From: F22 sp963675625
GTDB lineage: Bacteria > Bacteroidota > Bacteroidia > Bacteroidales > Bacteroidaceae
Length of the DNA stretch: 64,000 nucleotides
Assembly: GCA_963675625.1 (NCBI GenBank)
Contig: OY776497.1
Location: 1,612,001 to 1,676,000 of the forward strand
Direction of reading: 5' to 3'
The position numbers were made by a program, and so were the translations under genes. Shown here piece after piece: positions 46,612 through 56,006 of this stretch (position 1 is the first letter of the stretch; the number at the start of each line of letters is the position of its first letter). The notes below the pieces were generated by a model that made no database searches, was not told the origin of the DNA, and worked only from the letters and a program-made list of their open reading frames with translations.

Positions 46612-49600
46612 TTATCTATTTGTTTTTCCACAAATGGCAGCGTACTCACAATATTTACATACATCGTCGCTACCAGTATCTGTCTGAATAAAAGGAATTT
46701 CAGGATTAAATAATTCTGACAAAATTCCTTGCAATGCTTCCTCAAATTCTTGTTCCAATTGTTCCGAATAATCATCCACGATAATCTTTCCACCAGTAGC
46801 TTTACCACCATAAGTGATAGCTGCAGAATAATCTTCAGCCCCTGCCATTTTCAAATAAAGTAGTTCTGGGGCTATTTTTATGGATGATGCAAACTGTGGA
46901 TAACCTGCCAAATAGCTAAACCCAGTTTCTTCCGACTGCATTCCTTTGGCATAATGCGACATAGCACCTGCATATACAAAGGTTTGGAAGATGTGGTAAG
47001 CACGATTATTTTGTTGCTGGGTGATTTGTTGCATAGTGGTTGGCTTTTTGCCTTGTCCACCACTTTTATAGTCAATCATATGGAGTGTATCTCCTCCAGC
47101 TTTATTCTCGGTTTGATCCATGCGGTCAATATATCCACCTGTCATGACTACTAAATCCTTATTGAGTCGTATAGAACGGGCAATATAACGTTCGCTCGCC
47201 ACGTACTTAAATGGCGCACGCCTTTTGTCGTAGTTGAGTAGCTTTCTTAGGTATTTATAGATGGCATTTTCTGTAATTAGTTGAATACCATTATATTCAG
47301 GTGTTTTGTCTTCACTCTTGAAGTAAAGCTCTCTAAAGGCTTTTGAAACAAAGCCTCTAAGTTTAAGAGGTTGCTTCATCAGTTGCTCTATTTCTTCTAC
47401 TGTGACCAAATTATTTTGTGCTGTCAGATAATCATAAGCTAGTTCTGCACTGCGGTGTACAATGCTTCCGAAGAGTGCATTGTCAATTTCTTCTGTTGTC
47501 TCGTCTAGTTCTTTTATATTGGCGATATAACGCATATAGAACTTTAGAGAACAGTCAATATAGACGTTAAGTGCTGATGGAGATAATATAGTAGGAAGGT
47601 TTTTCTCTGTACGTTTATCATATGGGAGTTCCATCTGTCGTACAGTCTGTATAAAACGCTCTTGTAATGAGTTGTATTGATCTGCTCTTTGTAGATTATA
47701 ACGTTTAAAAAGCCTGTCCATAATCAACGGTGTTTTTTCTACCATGATTTTGCGGGTGTTCACCATTTTTTGTGGTGGAGCCAGCACGCTGCGTTTTACT
47801 GGATGATTCCAGTCTGTGAGGAGTTGTTGAATATATCTTGAAGCTTCTCCACGATTTAATCCATCGCTACTAGTGTTGTAAATCATAGTGATTTTTTCTG
47901 CTCGTTGTATCAGACGATAAAAGTAGTAAGCAAAGACTGCATTTTTGTGTTCCATTGTAGTCATTCCGAAAGCCTTCCGTAAGTTGTAAGGGATAAAGGA
48001 TGAAGATACATCACTTTTGGGTAGCTTGCCCTCATTCAAAGAAAGAATGAGCAAGTTACGGAAATCTAAGTTACGTGTTTCCAGTACCCCAAGAATCTGT
48101 AAACCGATAGCTGGTTCACCGTGAAAAGGTATCTGTGTTGCGGATAAAATACGTCCTATTAGTATACTTAAAGTTGATGTCTTAATCTCTAATGATTGCT
48201 CTAGCAATAAGTCTTTTAGTCGATTTATACGGGTATAACATTGGAAAATGGATTCTCTGTATAGTTCATCGAAGAGCTTTTTACGAGGAGATTCATGGGA
48301 AAACTCGATTTTTTCTTTGTCTGTTGGTGTGTTAGCTTCGAACTGATCAGCAAACAGGTCACCTATTGGAGGATATGACGGACTATTTTTGTTTGCAGTG
48401 AATAGATCTTTCTTTTCTTCTGTCGTTTGATATAATACTGTCAAGGTTTGCATGATTTGACACAGGCGTGTACACAATTCCATGCTCGAACTTAAAGGCT
48501 CGAAAAGTAATTTGAGCAGTTGATTGTCTTTGCTCCCTTGAAGCAGCAAGGGAGTAGGGTAAAAGATATGTTCGTCGTTGATACATTTTATTAAGCTATA
48601 TGCTTCTTCACTCAGCATCTGCACATATGGATGGCGCAACAAAGGTAATACGTGGGCATAACGATAGTTGCCTGATTTGCGACGATAACCTTTTAATTGC
48701 ACATCGGTAAAGTCTTGAATCAAACTGTATATAGGAGTTTGCTGTAGGGGATATCCCATTGTGATATTTACATTTTCAATACCTTCAGGCAAGGCGTGCA
48801 TAGCTGGCTGTAAGATTGCTTCGTTGCATAGTACAATTGCATTTTCTCTTTCTCGACCCATCAAGCCTTCTTGACTCCACTCTTGGAGATAGCGTGCTTG
48901 GGCATTCTCTGTAGTAGTACTGATAATCTCTATCCGTTTTTTGTTTTTCAGTACATCCAATTGTTGTACATCAATGGCATTCGGAAATAGACGCAAATTT
49001 TGACGGATAAACTCACCCGCCTCGTGCTTGGTATTATCTACATAGAAACGGTCAAAATCCCAGTAGAAAATTGCTTTTCCAGCATTATCTAATTTTTTGA
49101 AGAGTTGACGCTCTACTTCATTTAGTACGTTGAATCCGACAAAACAGTATTGTTTGTATGGCAAAGTGGATGGGTCTAAATTTTCTACTATTTCACGGTA
49201 TAACATGCCTGAATAAGATAAGCCCATTTGAGCTAGTTCTTCTTTAAAAGCATGGTAGATGTTACCTAATTTTTTCCAAAGCTGAGTAAATTGTCGTTGT
49301 ATTTCGCTTTCGTCTTCAAGAGAAATATGTTGGAAGAATTGTGCTAAAGCTTCTCGTTGATGAGGCTCAAGCCAACTTGTGTCTCCAGTCAGTTCTTGAA
49401 GATCTTCTAAGTTTTGAAACAGTTTGTCTGCATCGACCATTTGTTTGTCGACATCGTCGAAGTCAGCTATAAGAATTTCTCCCCAGAAGTAAAAATCATC
49501 TAGACTTTCTTTACTTCCAGTTATTTGAGTAAATATCTTATGTAGAGTACATATCAGTAAAATTGGATCTGCTATTTGCCATTTTGCTCCCTTTTCTAGT

Positions 49601-49809
49601 AATTCGCTAATGTTTACAAAGGAAGGTGACCAGATGGGCGTTTCCTGTTGATGTGACAAATACTCATTAAAGAAAAGGCGTGCGCGTTTATTGGGAAACA
49701 CAACTGCTACATCGTTGAGGTTGTCCCCAAATTTTTGGTACAAGTCTTCTGCCACCATTTGTAGGAATGGTGGATATAGTGGGCTGCTTGTATTTGTTTT
49801 TTTTTCCAT
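46612..49809 (-). CDS. addB: AddB-like nuclease/inactive helicase with Fe-S motif
   Basis: The 1065-residue protein looks like the AddB partner of the AddAB end-resection complex. The C-terminal RecB-type nuclease has His785 (SIVHRSAE), Asp895 (GGYIDRMD), Asp913 and Lys915 (MIDYKSG). Four cysteines fit an iron-sulphur cluster split around the nuclease: Cys753 (YIDCSLKFY) and Cys1051, Cys1054 and Cys1060 (CKYCEYAAIC). The N-terminal region (DVAVVFPNKRARLFF) has no proper Walker A, as in many AddB proteins. It begins 28 bases after the helicase gene. Confidence 0.8.
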   Translation of the reverse strand: MEKKTNTSSPLYPPFLQMVAEDLYQKFGDNLNDVAVVFPNKRARLFFNEYLSHQQETPIWSPSFVNISELLEKGAKWQIADPILLICTLHKIFTQITGSKESLDDFYFWGEILIADFDDVDKQMVDADKLFQNLEDLQELTGDTSWLEPHQREALAQFFQHISLEDESEIQRQFTQLWKKLGNIYHAFKEELAQMGLSYSGMLYREIVENLDPSTLPYKQYCFVGFNVLNEVERQLFKKLDNAGKAIFYWDFDRFYVDNTKHEAGEFIRQNLRLFPNAIDVQQLDVLKNKKRIEIISTTTENAQARYLQEWSQEGLMGRERENAIVLCNEAILQPAMHALPEGIENVNITMGYPLQQTPIYSLIQDFTDVQLKGYRRKSGNYRYAHVLPLLRHPYVQMLSEEAYSLIKCINDEHIFYPTPLLLQGSKDNQLLKLLFEPLSSSMELCTRLCQIMQTLTVLYQTTEEKKDLFTANKNSPSYPPIGDLFADQFEANTPTDKEKIEFSHESPRKKLFDELYRESIFQCYTRINRLKDLLLEQSLEIKTSTLSILIGRILSATQIPFHGEPAIGLQILGVLETRNLDFRNLLILSLNEGKLPKSDVSSSFIPYNLRKAFGMTTMEHKNAVFAYYFYRLIQRAEKITMIYNTSSDGLNRGEASRYIQQLLTDWNHPVKRSVLAPPQKMVNTRKIMVEKTPLIMDRLFKRYNLQRADQYNSLQERFIQTVRQMELPYDKRTEKNLPTILSPSALNVYIDCSLKFYMRYIANIKELDETTEEIDNALFGSIVHRSAELAYDYLTAQNNLVTVEEIEQLMKQPLKLRGFVSKAFRELYFKSEDKTPEYNGIQLITENAIYKYLRKLLNYDKRRAPFKYVASERYIARSIRLNKDLVVMTGGYIDRMDQTENKAGGDTLHMIDYKSGGQGKKPTTMQQITQQQNNRAYHIFQTFVYAGAMSHYAKGMQSEETGFSYLAGYPQFASSIKIAPELLYLKMAGAEDYSAAITYGGKATGGKIIVDDYSEQLEQEFEEALQGILSELFNPEIPFIQTDTGSDDVCKYCEYAAICGKTNR

Positions 49810-49837
49810 GTTGTTCTGTGCATTAATGTGTACAAGG

Positions 49838-52800
49838 TTAGTCGCAAGCTTCTATTTTATGGTGTTCGACATACCACAGGTAACCAGTCACTTTCGGATA
49901 TCCCATCTTTTTAAGGATACCAATATATTCCTTAACTTGTTTTTTGTGACTTTTATGCGGCTCTCCAAATTTAAAGTCGACCACTATACATTCTTGCTTA
50001 TTGAGCATCACACGGTCAGGGCGGCGCATAACTAGTTGACCTTGTTCACGGTACAGTATTTCGCACTCGTTGAATAAACGCCAAGAGCCATCATACCATT
50101 TTTGTACATCCTGTAGCTTGAAAGCTTCCCGAATGTGTTGAGCAATTTCTTCAGCTTTATTTGCATCTTCTATAATACCATCTAAGCGCATACGTTCAAT
50201 AGCCTTTGGGACATCCTCAATTTTTTCAATCAGGCTAAATATTTCATGGAGGATACGTCCTCTATCAATTAAAGATAGGCTACTATTAACTTGTCCTTCT
50301 TCTGCAATAAATTCAGCAGAACGGTTACTCTGTTGGAACTCAATATTTGGTATAGATGTGTGCATCAAGATGGGTTTGTTGATAGGTACTTGTAAGAACT
50401 TATTGATGACTTCCACTTCTTGTATTTGTTCTTCTTCTATGGCTGTTTTTTGTTTTGAAGGTAAGATGGTACCATGTTCAAAGATGGTGTGTATCAAGGC
50501 TCCTTCTTCTTTCTCGTCCTCATCAAGAGCTATTTTTTGCACAGACATGCCCAGTTCGTCTTTTATTTCTCCTAAAGCAGCGTCTAGTAAGAAGGCAATA
50601 CTTTCTTCATGACTTCTGTTTTTATCAGGTACTTTGGTCCACATGATTAAGTTACCCTTGGCTCGCGTACAGGCTACATATAGCTTATTGACAGCGTCTA
50701 CCCACAATTGTAGTTGCTCTTTCAGGTAGTCATTTCTGTATATAGATTCCGCTAGAATATTACCCTTTTGGTAGTTGATAGGCACTAGAGGTAGTTTACT
50801 CCAATCTTCTAGATGTCGGTTGTTGCCTGTGATGGCTTTAGGATCTATCCACAATATGTGCTCGTGGTTGCGTCCAAGTGTCAAGGTCCAGTCTACATAT
50901 GGAATGAGCACGGTATGGAATGCCAAGCCTTTTGATTTGTGTATAGACATGATACGTATGCCCTCTAATTCTCCACTAGGTATGCTTGTCTTGTGTAACT
51001 TTTCGTCCCAGTATTGTAGGAATAATTGGATATCTGCAGTATGGTGACTCAAGTAATTAGTGACTTGATCAAAGAAGCTAAATAGATAAGCATCTTGCCC
51101 CTTGATCCCTTCTAATTTAAGTAAGTCATAAAGTTCTTCAAGTAAGTTGTATAATGGTAGTTGTTTTAAGCTTTCTGCTTGATTTTGTAAAATAGCAGGC
51201 AGTAATTTATCTGTCTTTTCCATCATCCATCCCACATCTTCAGCCACTTGGTCATCGCCTATTTCTATTTGATGTAGACCGTGGACTAGACGAGTAACAG
51301 CGATGGAGTCATCTCCATTGATGAGGTAACGCAAAGTGTCGATTAGGATATTGATTGCTAAAGAAGAATCAAGACGGAAGGCTTCATCTGAAATTACTGG
51401 AATCCCTAGATGTTGGTCAAAAGCATCAGCAATAGGCCCCATCTGATAATTAGCATTTACCAAGATACCTATATCGCGAAGTTCCACCCCTTGTGCTTGA
51501 AGATCTTGCACCCTGTCCATCATACGTTGGATTGTAGCATTTACGTAGGGCATATATTGATTGTCAAAGTCAATATATTCGATAGCTACATAACCTTTAT
51601 TTATTTTTTTAGGTGATTCTTGGATAACATCTTGATAAGCACGCACCAATTCATCACAAGGGACTCCGTATAATTCCTTATGTTTATCGCTAAGGGCTTG
51701 TACACCAGCAGTAAATAGTTTGTTGTTGAAATCGATGATATGTGATTCGCTTCGTCGATTGATGTTTAGTCCTTTGATTTCAATGCCTAGATGAGCAGAA
51801 TCTTCATCTATACCTAGACGGTTAAGGATATCCCAGTCCCCACCACGCCATCTATAAATAGATTGTTTCACGTCACCTACAATCAGACTATCTCCCCCAC
51901 GAGATAAGCCTTCTTCCAAAAGCATTTCAAAGTTTTTCCACTGCATGCGACTAGTGTCTTGGAATTCATCAATCATGATATGATCAATCTGTACCCCTTG
52001 TTTTTCGAAGACAAATGAACCGTATTGATGGTTGCCAATCATGCGATGTAGCAGTTCGTTGGTGTCTGCTAGTAAGAAGCGATTTTGCTCATGGTTATTA
52101 TTGAGCATCTTCTCGCGTAGCACATTCAGTAGTTGTAATTGGTTAAGTTTTTCTACACTGACGATCGCACTGTTATATAATGTAGCTAGTTGAGTACGCG
52201 TGGTTTCTGATTTATTTAGCAGTTCGGTCAATGATTCCCCGATCATCAGTAGACTAGGGTTGTCTTTAAGTGCTTTTTTTCCAAACCAAGAAGCTGAGTC
52301 TTCCATCGCAGTAATGACTCTACTGCTAAGAAGCTTGTCTTTTTTATTCCATTCTCCACGTTCTATTTTAATATAATAAGAAGCAGGACCTGTTTTCTTG
52401 TAGCTTAAATCATCAATTGTGAGTCCAGTGCCGTCTAAAATATCTCGAAAGTCAGAAGTTAGCTGTAGGGCACTGTTTTCTGCTTCTTGAGCAGTCAAAT
52501 ACATAGTACGTTTGTACTCTTGGATAATCTCAGGTTGAGCTTGAAGAGTATCACGTAGAGACTGTCCTAATAGTACATATTGTTCGTTGAAAAGATTGCG
52601 CCCAAAGTCATTTAGGGCACGACGGATATCCCAATTTTCATCATTGTCAATATTTTCATCAACAGCACTTTGAACCCATGCAAGTTCTTTCGATTTTGGA
52701 TCTAGGTCTTCCAAAAGTAAGTCAGTCGTTTCGGCAATGACTTGCTCTGTGTCTAGTTCGATATTTAAGTTGGGACTTAAGTTGAGTTCCCTTGCTAGAG

Positions 52801-53173
52801 AACGCATTACAGATTGAAAGAAACTATCAATTGTTTCAATTCGGAAACGCGAATAGTCATGAAGCATGTACTCCAAAGCTTCTTTTGCGCGAGTTCGAAT
52901 CACTTCTTCAGATAGATTGCTACGCAATTTAAGTGCTTTCAAATAGGCTTCACTTTCTGGATCTTGACAACTGATGCCAAAGAGTTGACCTAAGATACGT
53001 TCTTTCATCTCACCCGTGGCTTTGTTGGTAAAGGTTACAGCTAAGATGTGCTTGTAGGCCATTGGGTCACGAAGCAAGTGGAGCATGTATTCGATAGCTA
53101 GGGTAAATGTTTTACCAGAACCTGCCGAAGCTTTGTATACTATTAAAGAAGAGCTTTCAATATCTGTATGCAT
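49838..53173 (-). CDS. addA: AddA/RecB-like helicase-nuclease
   Basis: The 1111-residue protein is a UvrD-family (superfamily 1) helicase with a C-terminal nuclease. Walker A is VYKASAGSGKTFT (Lys21). Motif II is DEFQDTSRMQW, and other helicase motifs include VGDVKQSIYRWRGGD and IMSIHKSKGLAFHTV. The nuclease has Asp1053, Asp1066, Lys1068 (VVDFKFG) and Gln1079/Tyr1083 (KKQVKEY). With the next gene it should resect double-strand breaks for RecA loading. Just upstream of its start is the DnaA-box-like array, so its promoter must lie within or beyond that array. Confidence 0.88.
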   Translation of the reverse strand: MHTDIESSSLIVYKASAGSGKTFTLAIEYMLHLLRDPMAYKHILAVTFTNKATGEMKERILGQLFGISCQDPESEAYLKALKLRSNLSEEVIRTRAKEALEYMLHDYSRFRIETIDSFFQSVMRSLARELNLSPNLNIELDTEQVIAETTDLLLEDLDPKSKELAWVQSAVDENIDNDENWDIRRALNDFGRNLFNEQYVLLGQSLRDTLQAQPEIIQEYKRTMYLTAQEAENSALQLTSDFRDILDGTGLTIDDLSYKKTGPASYYIKIERGEWNKKDKLLSSRVITAMEDSASWFGKKALKDNPSLLMIGESLTELLNKSETTRTQLATLYNSAIVSVEKLNQLQLLNVLREKMLNNNHEQNRFLLADTNELLHRMIGNHQYGSFVFEKQGVQIDHIMIDEFQDTSRMQWKNFEMLLEEGLSRGGDSLIVGDVKQSIYRWRGGDWDILNRLGIDEDSAHLGIEIKGLNINRRSESHIIDFNNKLFTAGVQALSDKHKELYGVPCDELVRAYQDVIQESPKKINKGYVAIEYIDFDNQYMPYVNATIQRMMDRVQDLQAQGVELRDIGILVNANYQMGPIADAFDQHLGIPVISDEAFRLDSSLAINILIDTLRYLINGDDSIAVTRLVHGLHQIEIGDDQVAEDVGWMMEKTDKLLPAILQNQAESLKQLPLYNLLEELYDLLKLEGIKGQDAYLFSFFDQVTNYLSHHTADIQLFLQYWDEKLHKTSIPSGELEGIRIMSIHKSKGLAFHTVLIPYVDWTLTLGRNHEHILWIDPKAITGNNRHLEDWSKLPLVPINYQKGNILAESIYRNDYLKEQLQLWVDAVNKLYVACTRAKGNLIMWTKVPDKNRSHEESIAFLLDAALGEIKDELGMSVQKIALDEDEKEEGALIHTIFEHGTILPSKQKTAIEEEQIQEVEVINKFLQVPINKPILMHTSIPNIEFQQSNRSAEFIAEEGQVNSSLSLIDRGRILHEIFSLIEKIEDVPKAIERMRLDGIIEDANKAEEIAQHIREAFKLQDVQKWYDGSWRLFNECEILYREQGQLVMRRPDRVMLNKQECIVVDFKFGEPHKSHKKQVKEYIGILKKMGYPKVTGYLWYVEHHKIEACD

Positions 53174-53182
53174 GTGATGACT

Positions 53183-53345
53183 TGTTTATAAGTTTGGCTT
53201 TTTGTGGATAACTCAGCTAAACTGTGTATAACTTCATAGATGTGTGTATAACGGCAAGGACTTGTGTATAAGTGAAAGCTTGTGCAAAAGACAAAAATCT
53301 GTGCATAACTTGATTCTCTTGTGTATAACGTTGCTTTTATGCACA
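53183..53345. promoter_or_regulatory. Phased array of DnaA-box-like 9-mers
   Basis: On the + strand TGTGGATAA (53203, perfect DnaA box) and TGTGTATAA (53223, 53243, 53263, 53320) are joined by TGTGCATAA (53300) and the weaker TGTTTATAA (53183) and TGTGCAAAA (53281). Start-to-start spacing is 20, 20, 20, 20, 18, 19 and 20 bp, about two helical turns. A ninth, inverted copy (TTATGCACA, 53337-53345) closes the array. The motif matches the DnaA consensus TTATnCACA. It fills the gap between the helicase gene and the CYTH gene. It could be an origin of replication, a DnaA-titration or reactivation site, or a regulatory region. Confidence 0.75.
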
Positions 53346-53350
53346 GAAGA

Positions 53351-53809
53351 TTAAAGCATTTTTAGTCTGAGTACGGAATTGTAGTATTGAGGGTCGCCAG
53401 TTACTTCTTTACCTAAAAATGGCGCTTTGGGGTATTCCTGGTTCTCATGTGTCAGTTCTAATTCAGCCAATACAAAGCCTTCCAATTTTCCATGAAACGC
53501 ATCAACTTCATACGTTACTCCTTCGTAGGGAATTAGATAACGTGTCTTGTCGATGATCCCTCCTGTTGCTAGTTGTAGGAGTTCTTTTGCTTCGTTAAAT
53601 GGAATTTCTTTTTCCCATTCATAACGTATCAACCCACTTTTGTCGGAGCATCCTTTTATGGTCAAATAACCTTTTTCATCTCGAATGCGCACACGAACTG
53701 TTAAGCCAGGTTGAGTAGGTAGGTATCCCTGTATAATATGTGTAGAAGAAGTGGCTAGCTCTTTAAAAGGGCCAGCCACTAAAAACTTCCTTTCTATCTC
53801 TAAAGCCAT
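53351..53809 (-). CDS. CYTH-domain protein (triphosphate tunnel enzyme family)
   Basis: The 152-residue product has the N-terminal ExExK motif (LEIERKFL) and the alternating charged strands of the CYTH fold (TVRVRIRDEKGYLTIKG, YEWEKEIPF, KTRYLIPYEG, EVDAFHGKLEGFVLAELEL). Small bacterial members of this group hydrolyse tripolyphosphate or similar compounds. The family also contains class IV adenylate cyclases and thiamine triphosphatases. The length fits the short single-domain type. The substrate is not decidable here. Confidence 0.85.
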   Translation of the reverse strand: MALEIERKFLVAGPFKELATSSTHIIQGYLPTQPGLTVRVRIRDEKGYLTIKGCSDKSGLIRYEWEKEIPFNEAKELLQLATGGIIDKTRYLIPYEGVTYEVDAFHGKLEGFVLAELELTHENQEYPKAPFLGKEVTGDPQYYNSVLRLKML

Positions 53810-53821
53810 ATATAGACTGTT

Positions 53822-53995
53822 TTACATGTTCAAAGACATTACAACGAGCATGATAAGTGCCAGTACGATAAGAGCTACAAAGATAATACGCACAACTTCT
53901 ACACCTCTTTTTTCTTCTCGCGCAGAATGATGTACTGTTCCATTCTTATGATCTTGTTTGTTGTCTACTGGCTTGATTTTTTTTCTATTACTCAT
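53822..53995 (-). CDS. Small single-pass membrane protein (57 residues), unknown
   Basis: Translation of the gap between the CYTH gene and prfB gives a 57-residue frame starting MSNRKKIKPVDNKQ. It has a charged, hydrophilic first half (to about residue 33: HHSAREEKRG) and one strong hydrophobic segment (about 34-54: VVRIIFVALIVLALIML), ending SLNM. It is 12 bases from the CYTH gene and 90 from prfB on the same strand, so it is probably co-transcribed. The charge pattern suggests the N-terminus in the cytoplasm. No family is recognised. Confidence 0.7.
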   Translation of the reverse strand: MSNRKKIKPVDNKQDHKNGTVHHSAREEKRGVEVVRIIFVALIVLALIMLVVMSLNM

Positions 53996-54085
53996 GGTTT
54001 TATAAGTATTAAAAGTTAGTATAAGATTCTTAAGTTGTAAAGATAATCTATTTCTCTTTAAAACAGAGTAGGTATAAAGCGTTTT

Positions 54086-55199
54086 TTACCCTTTTCCACC
54101 AAATTCCATTAAATAAGCCTTTATAAAACCATTAATTTTTCCGTCCATAACGCCTCCAACATCTGATGTCTGAAAATTGGTGCGGTGATCTTTCACACGG
54201 CGATCATCAAACACGTAACTACGAATTTGAGACCCCCATTCGATTTTCATTTTACTGTCTTCCAGAGCTTGTTGTTTAGCCATACGTTTTTTTAGCTCTT
54301 TTTCATAAAGCATGGAACGCAGTAGTCGCATTGCATTTTCTCTATTCCCTAATTGTGAGCGAGATTCTGTGTTTTCTATAAGTAATTCTTCTTTTTCACC
54401 AGTTTCAGGATCTTCATATTGATATCGAAGACGTACACCTGTTTCGACTTTGTTCACATTTTGTCCTCCTGCACCACCTGAACGGAAAGTGTCCCATGAT
54501 ATACGTGCTTGTTCAACGACTACTTCAATTTGATCGTCAACAAGTGGGCTTACAAAGACTGATGAGAATGAAGTCATTCGTTTTCCCTGAGCATTATAGG
54601 GAGATACGCGAACTAAACGATGTACTCCGTTTTCGCCTTTAAGAAATCCGTAGGCCATATCACCTTCTATTTGGATAGTGCATGTTTTAATTCCTGCATC
54701 ATCTCCTTCTTGAAGATTGGTGATTGTTGCCTTCATGTTGTTAGCAGATGCCCATTGAAGATACATACGCATAAGCATTTGACTCCAATCTTGACTTTCT
54801 GTACCTCCAGCACCAGCATTTATCTTTAAAACACAATCCATGTTGTCGGCTTCTCCGCGGAGCATATTGCGCATTTCTAAGTCTTCAATATGTGTAAGAG
54901 CTTTTTCGTATGCTACATCAACCTCCACTTCGGTCATCATTTCTTCTCCGTAAAATTCAACTGCAAGTTTGGTCTCTTCTACCAATGATTCTACTTCCTC
55001 ATAATCTAAAATCCAGCGTTTTAATGCTTTTATTTTGCGCATTTGAATTTCGGCGGTTTTATTATCATCCCAAAAACCAGGAGCTTGGGTACGTAGTTCT
55101 TCTTCTTCTACTTCTATCTTTTTTGCAGGAATGTCAAAGATACCTCCCCAACGCATCCTTGCGCTTTATAATTTCTTTTAATTGATCTTGTGTAATCAT
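54086..55199 (-). CDS. prfB: Peptide chain release factor 2, with programmed +1 frameshift
   Basis: RF2 ends translation at UGA and UAA. The true start gives MITQDQLKEIIKRKDALGRYL (21 codons) and then an in-frame TGA; a +1 shift continues as DIPAKKIEV for 349 more codons, 370 residues in total (E. coli 365). The rest has the GGQ motif (SGGAGGQNVNKVETGVR) for peptide release and, at the stop-codon recognition position, SPY (VRVSPYNAQGKRMTSF) where E. coli has SPF. A downstream-start reading of 356 codons in the shifted frame is an artefact. It lies between tcdA and the small membrane protein gene. Confidence 0.95.
55133..55149 (-). promoter_or_regulatory. prfB programmed frameshift site
   Basis: On the - strand GGGGAGG directly precedes TAT CTT TGA C. 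This is the classical RF2 autoregulation signal: an internal Shine-Dalgarno-like sequence, a slippery CTT and a UGA stop read poorly when RF2 is scarce. Confidence 0.93.
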
Positions 55200-55220
55200 T
55201 TTGTATAGTATAATTAAGTT

Positions 55221-55958
55221 TTAGTCCTCTTTATCTGATTTTGTGGTAGTTAGCTTACGCAAAACATATTCTGCTAAGTAACAACCAAATACAGCGGGCA
55301 TGTAAGAAATAGTTCCGCAGGTTGATTTTTTGTTTTGTTCATCGTCTATCATTATGACAGCTTTAGGATCTGCAGGCTCGCTAGAAAAAACAACAGGTAT
55401 TTTATGATGTTTTATGCCAATAGCACGTAAGCGTTTTCTAACTTGTCGACTTAGTCCACAATGATAGGTGTCTTTGAGTTTTGCAAATTGAATCTTTGTA
55501 ATATCTCGCTTAGCGCCAGCTCCCATGCTAGATATAATCTTAATTTTTCGTTTGATTGCTTCAGCTATTAGATAAACTTTAGGAGCGATGGTGTCAATCG
55601 CATCCACAATAAAATCAAAGTCAGCGCTTTGCAAAAGTTCAGGAGTTTTTTCATCACGGATGTATAACTGATACTTTGTTAATTTTAGTTGGGGGTTTAT
55701 ATCCATCAATCTTGCTCCCAAAGTGTCGACTTTTGGACTATCTATGTTGCTGTGTAATGCTGGTAATTGTCGGTTGATATTACTCACATGTATTTTGTCT
55801 GCATCAACAATCGTAATTTGACCAAGTCCAGCACGTACAAGCATTTCGGCCGCATAGGCACCAACACCTCCTACGCCAACGACTAAAACATGACTATTTG
55901 TCAATCGTTGCATTTGGTCCTCTCCTAATAGGAGAGCGGTGCGTTCGTTCCACATCAT
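55221..55958 (-). CDS. tcdA: tRNA threonylcarbamoyladenosine dehydratase (ThiF/E1-like)
   Basis: TcdA forms the cyclic form of t6A at tRNA position 37, using ATP. The 245-residue protein has the Rossmann glycine motif VVGVGGVGAYAAEMLVRAG, IVDADKIHVSNINRQLPAL (adenylation site), and DAIDTIAPKVYLI. The second half has SSMGAGAKRDITKI and the typical C-terminal GTISYMPAVFGCYLA. It starts MMWNERTALLLGED, like other TcdA proteins. ThiF or MoeB roles are less likely because no partner genes are nearby. Confidence 0.9.
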   Translation of the reverse strand: MMWNERTALLLGEDQMQRLTNSHVLVVGVGGVGAYAAEMLVRAGLGQITIVDADKIHVSNINRQLPALHSNIDSPKVDTLGARLMDINPQLKLTKYQLYIRDEKTPELLQSADFDFIVDAIDTIAPKVYLIAEAIKRKIKIISSMGAGAKRDITKIQFAKLKDTYHCGLSRQVRKRLRAIGIKHHKIPVVFSSEPADPKAVIMIDDEQNKKSTCGTISYMPAVFGCYLAEYVLRKLTTTKSDKED

Positions 55959-56006
55959 AATTTCTTTTTGTCAGGTTTAATGATTCTCATTTTGGGAGAG
56001 TATTGG

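Noticed and set aside
46539..46811. 90-codon frame on the - strand between recN and the AddB-like gene
   Set aside because: Mostly overlaps the end of the AddB-like gene in another frame and has no recognisable features.
53351..53809. Adenylate cyclase role for the CYTH protein
   Set aside because: The short length and general CYTH motifs do not distinguish a cyclase; a phosphatase of the same fold is at least as likely.
54086..55156. prfB starting at the ATG at 55156 in the shifted frame
   Set aside because: The frameshift signal and the 21-codon zero-frame start are clear, and the N-terminal residues from that ATG do not fit RF2.
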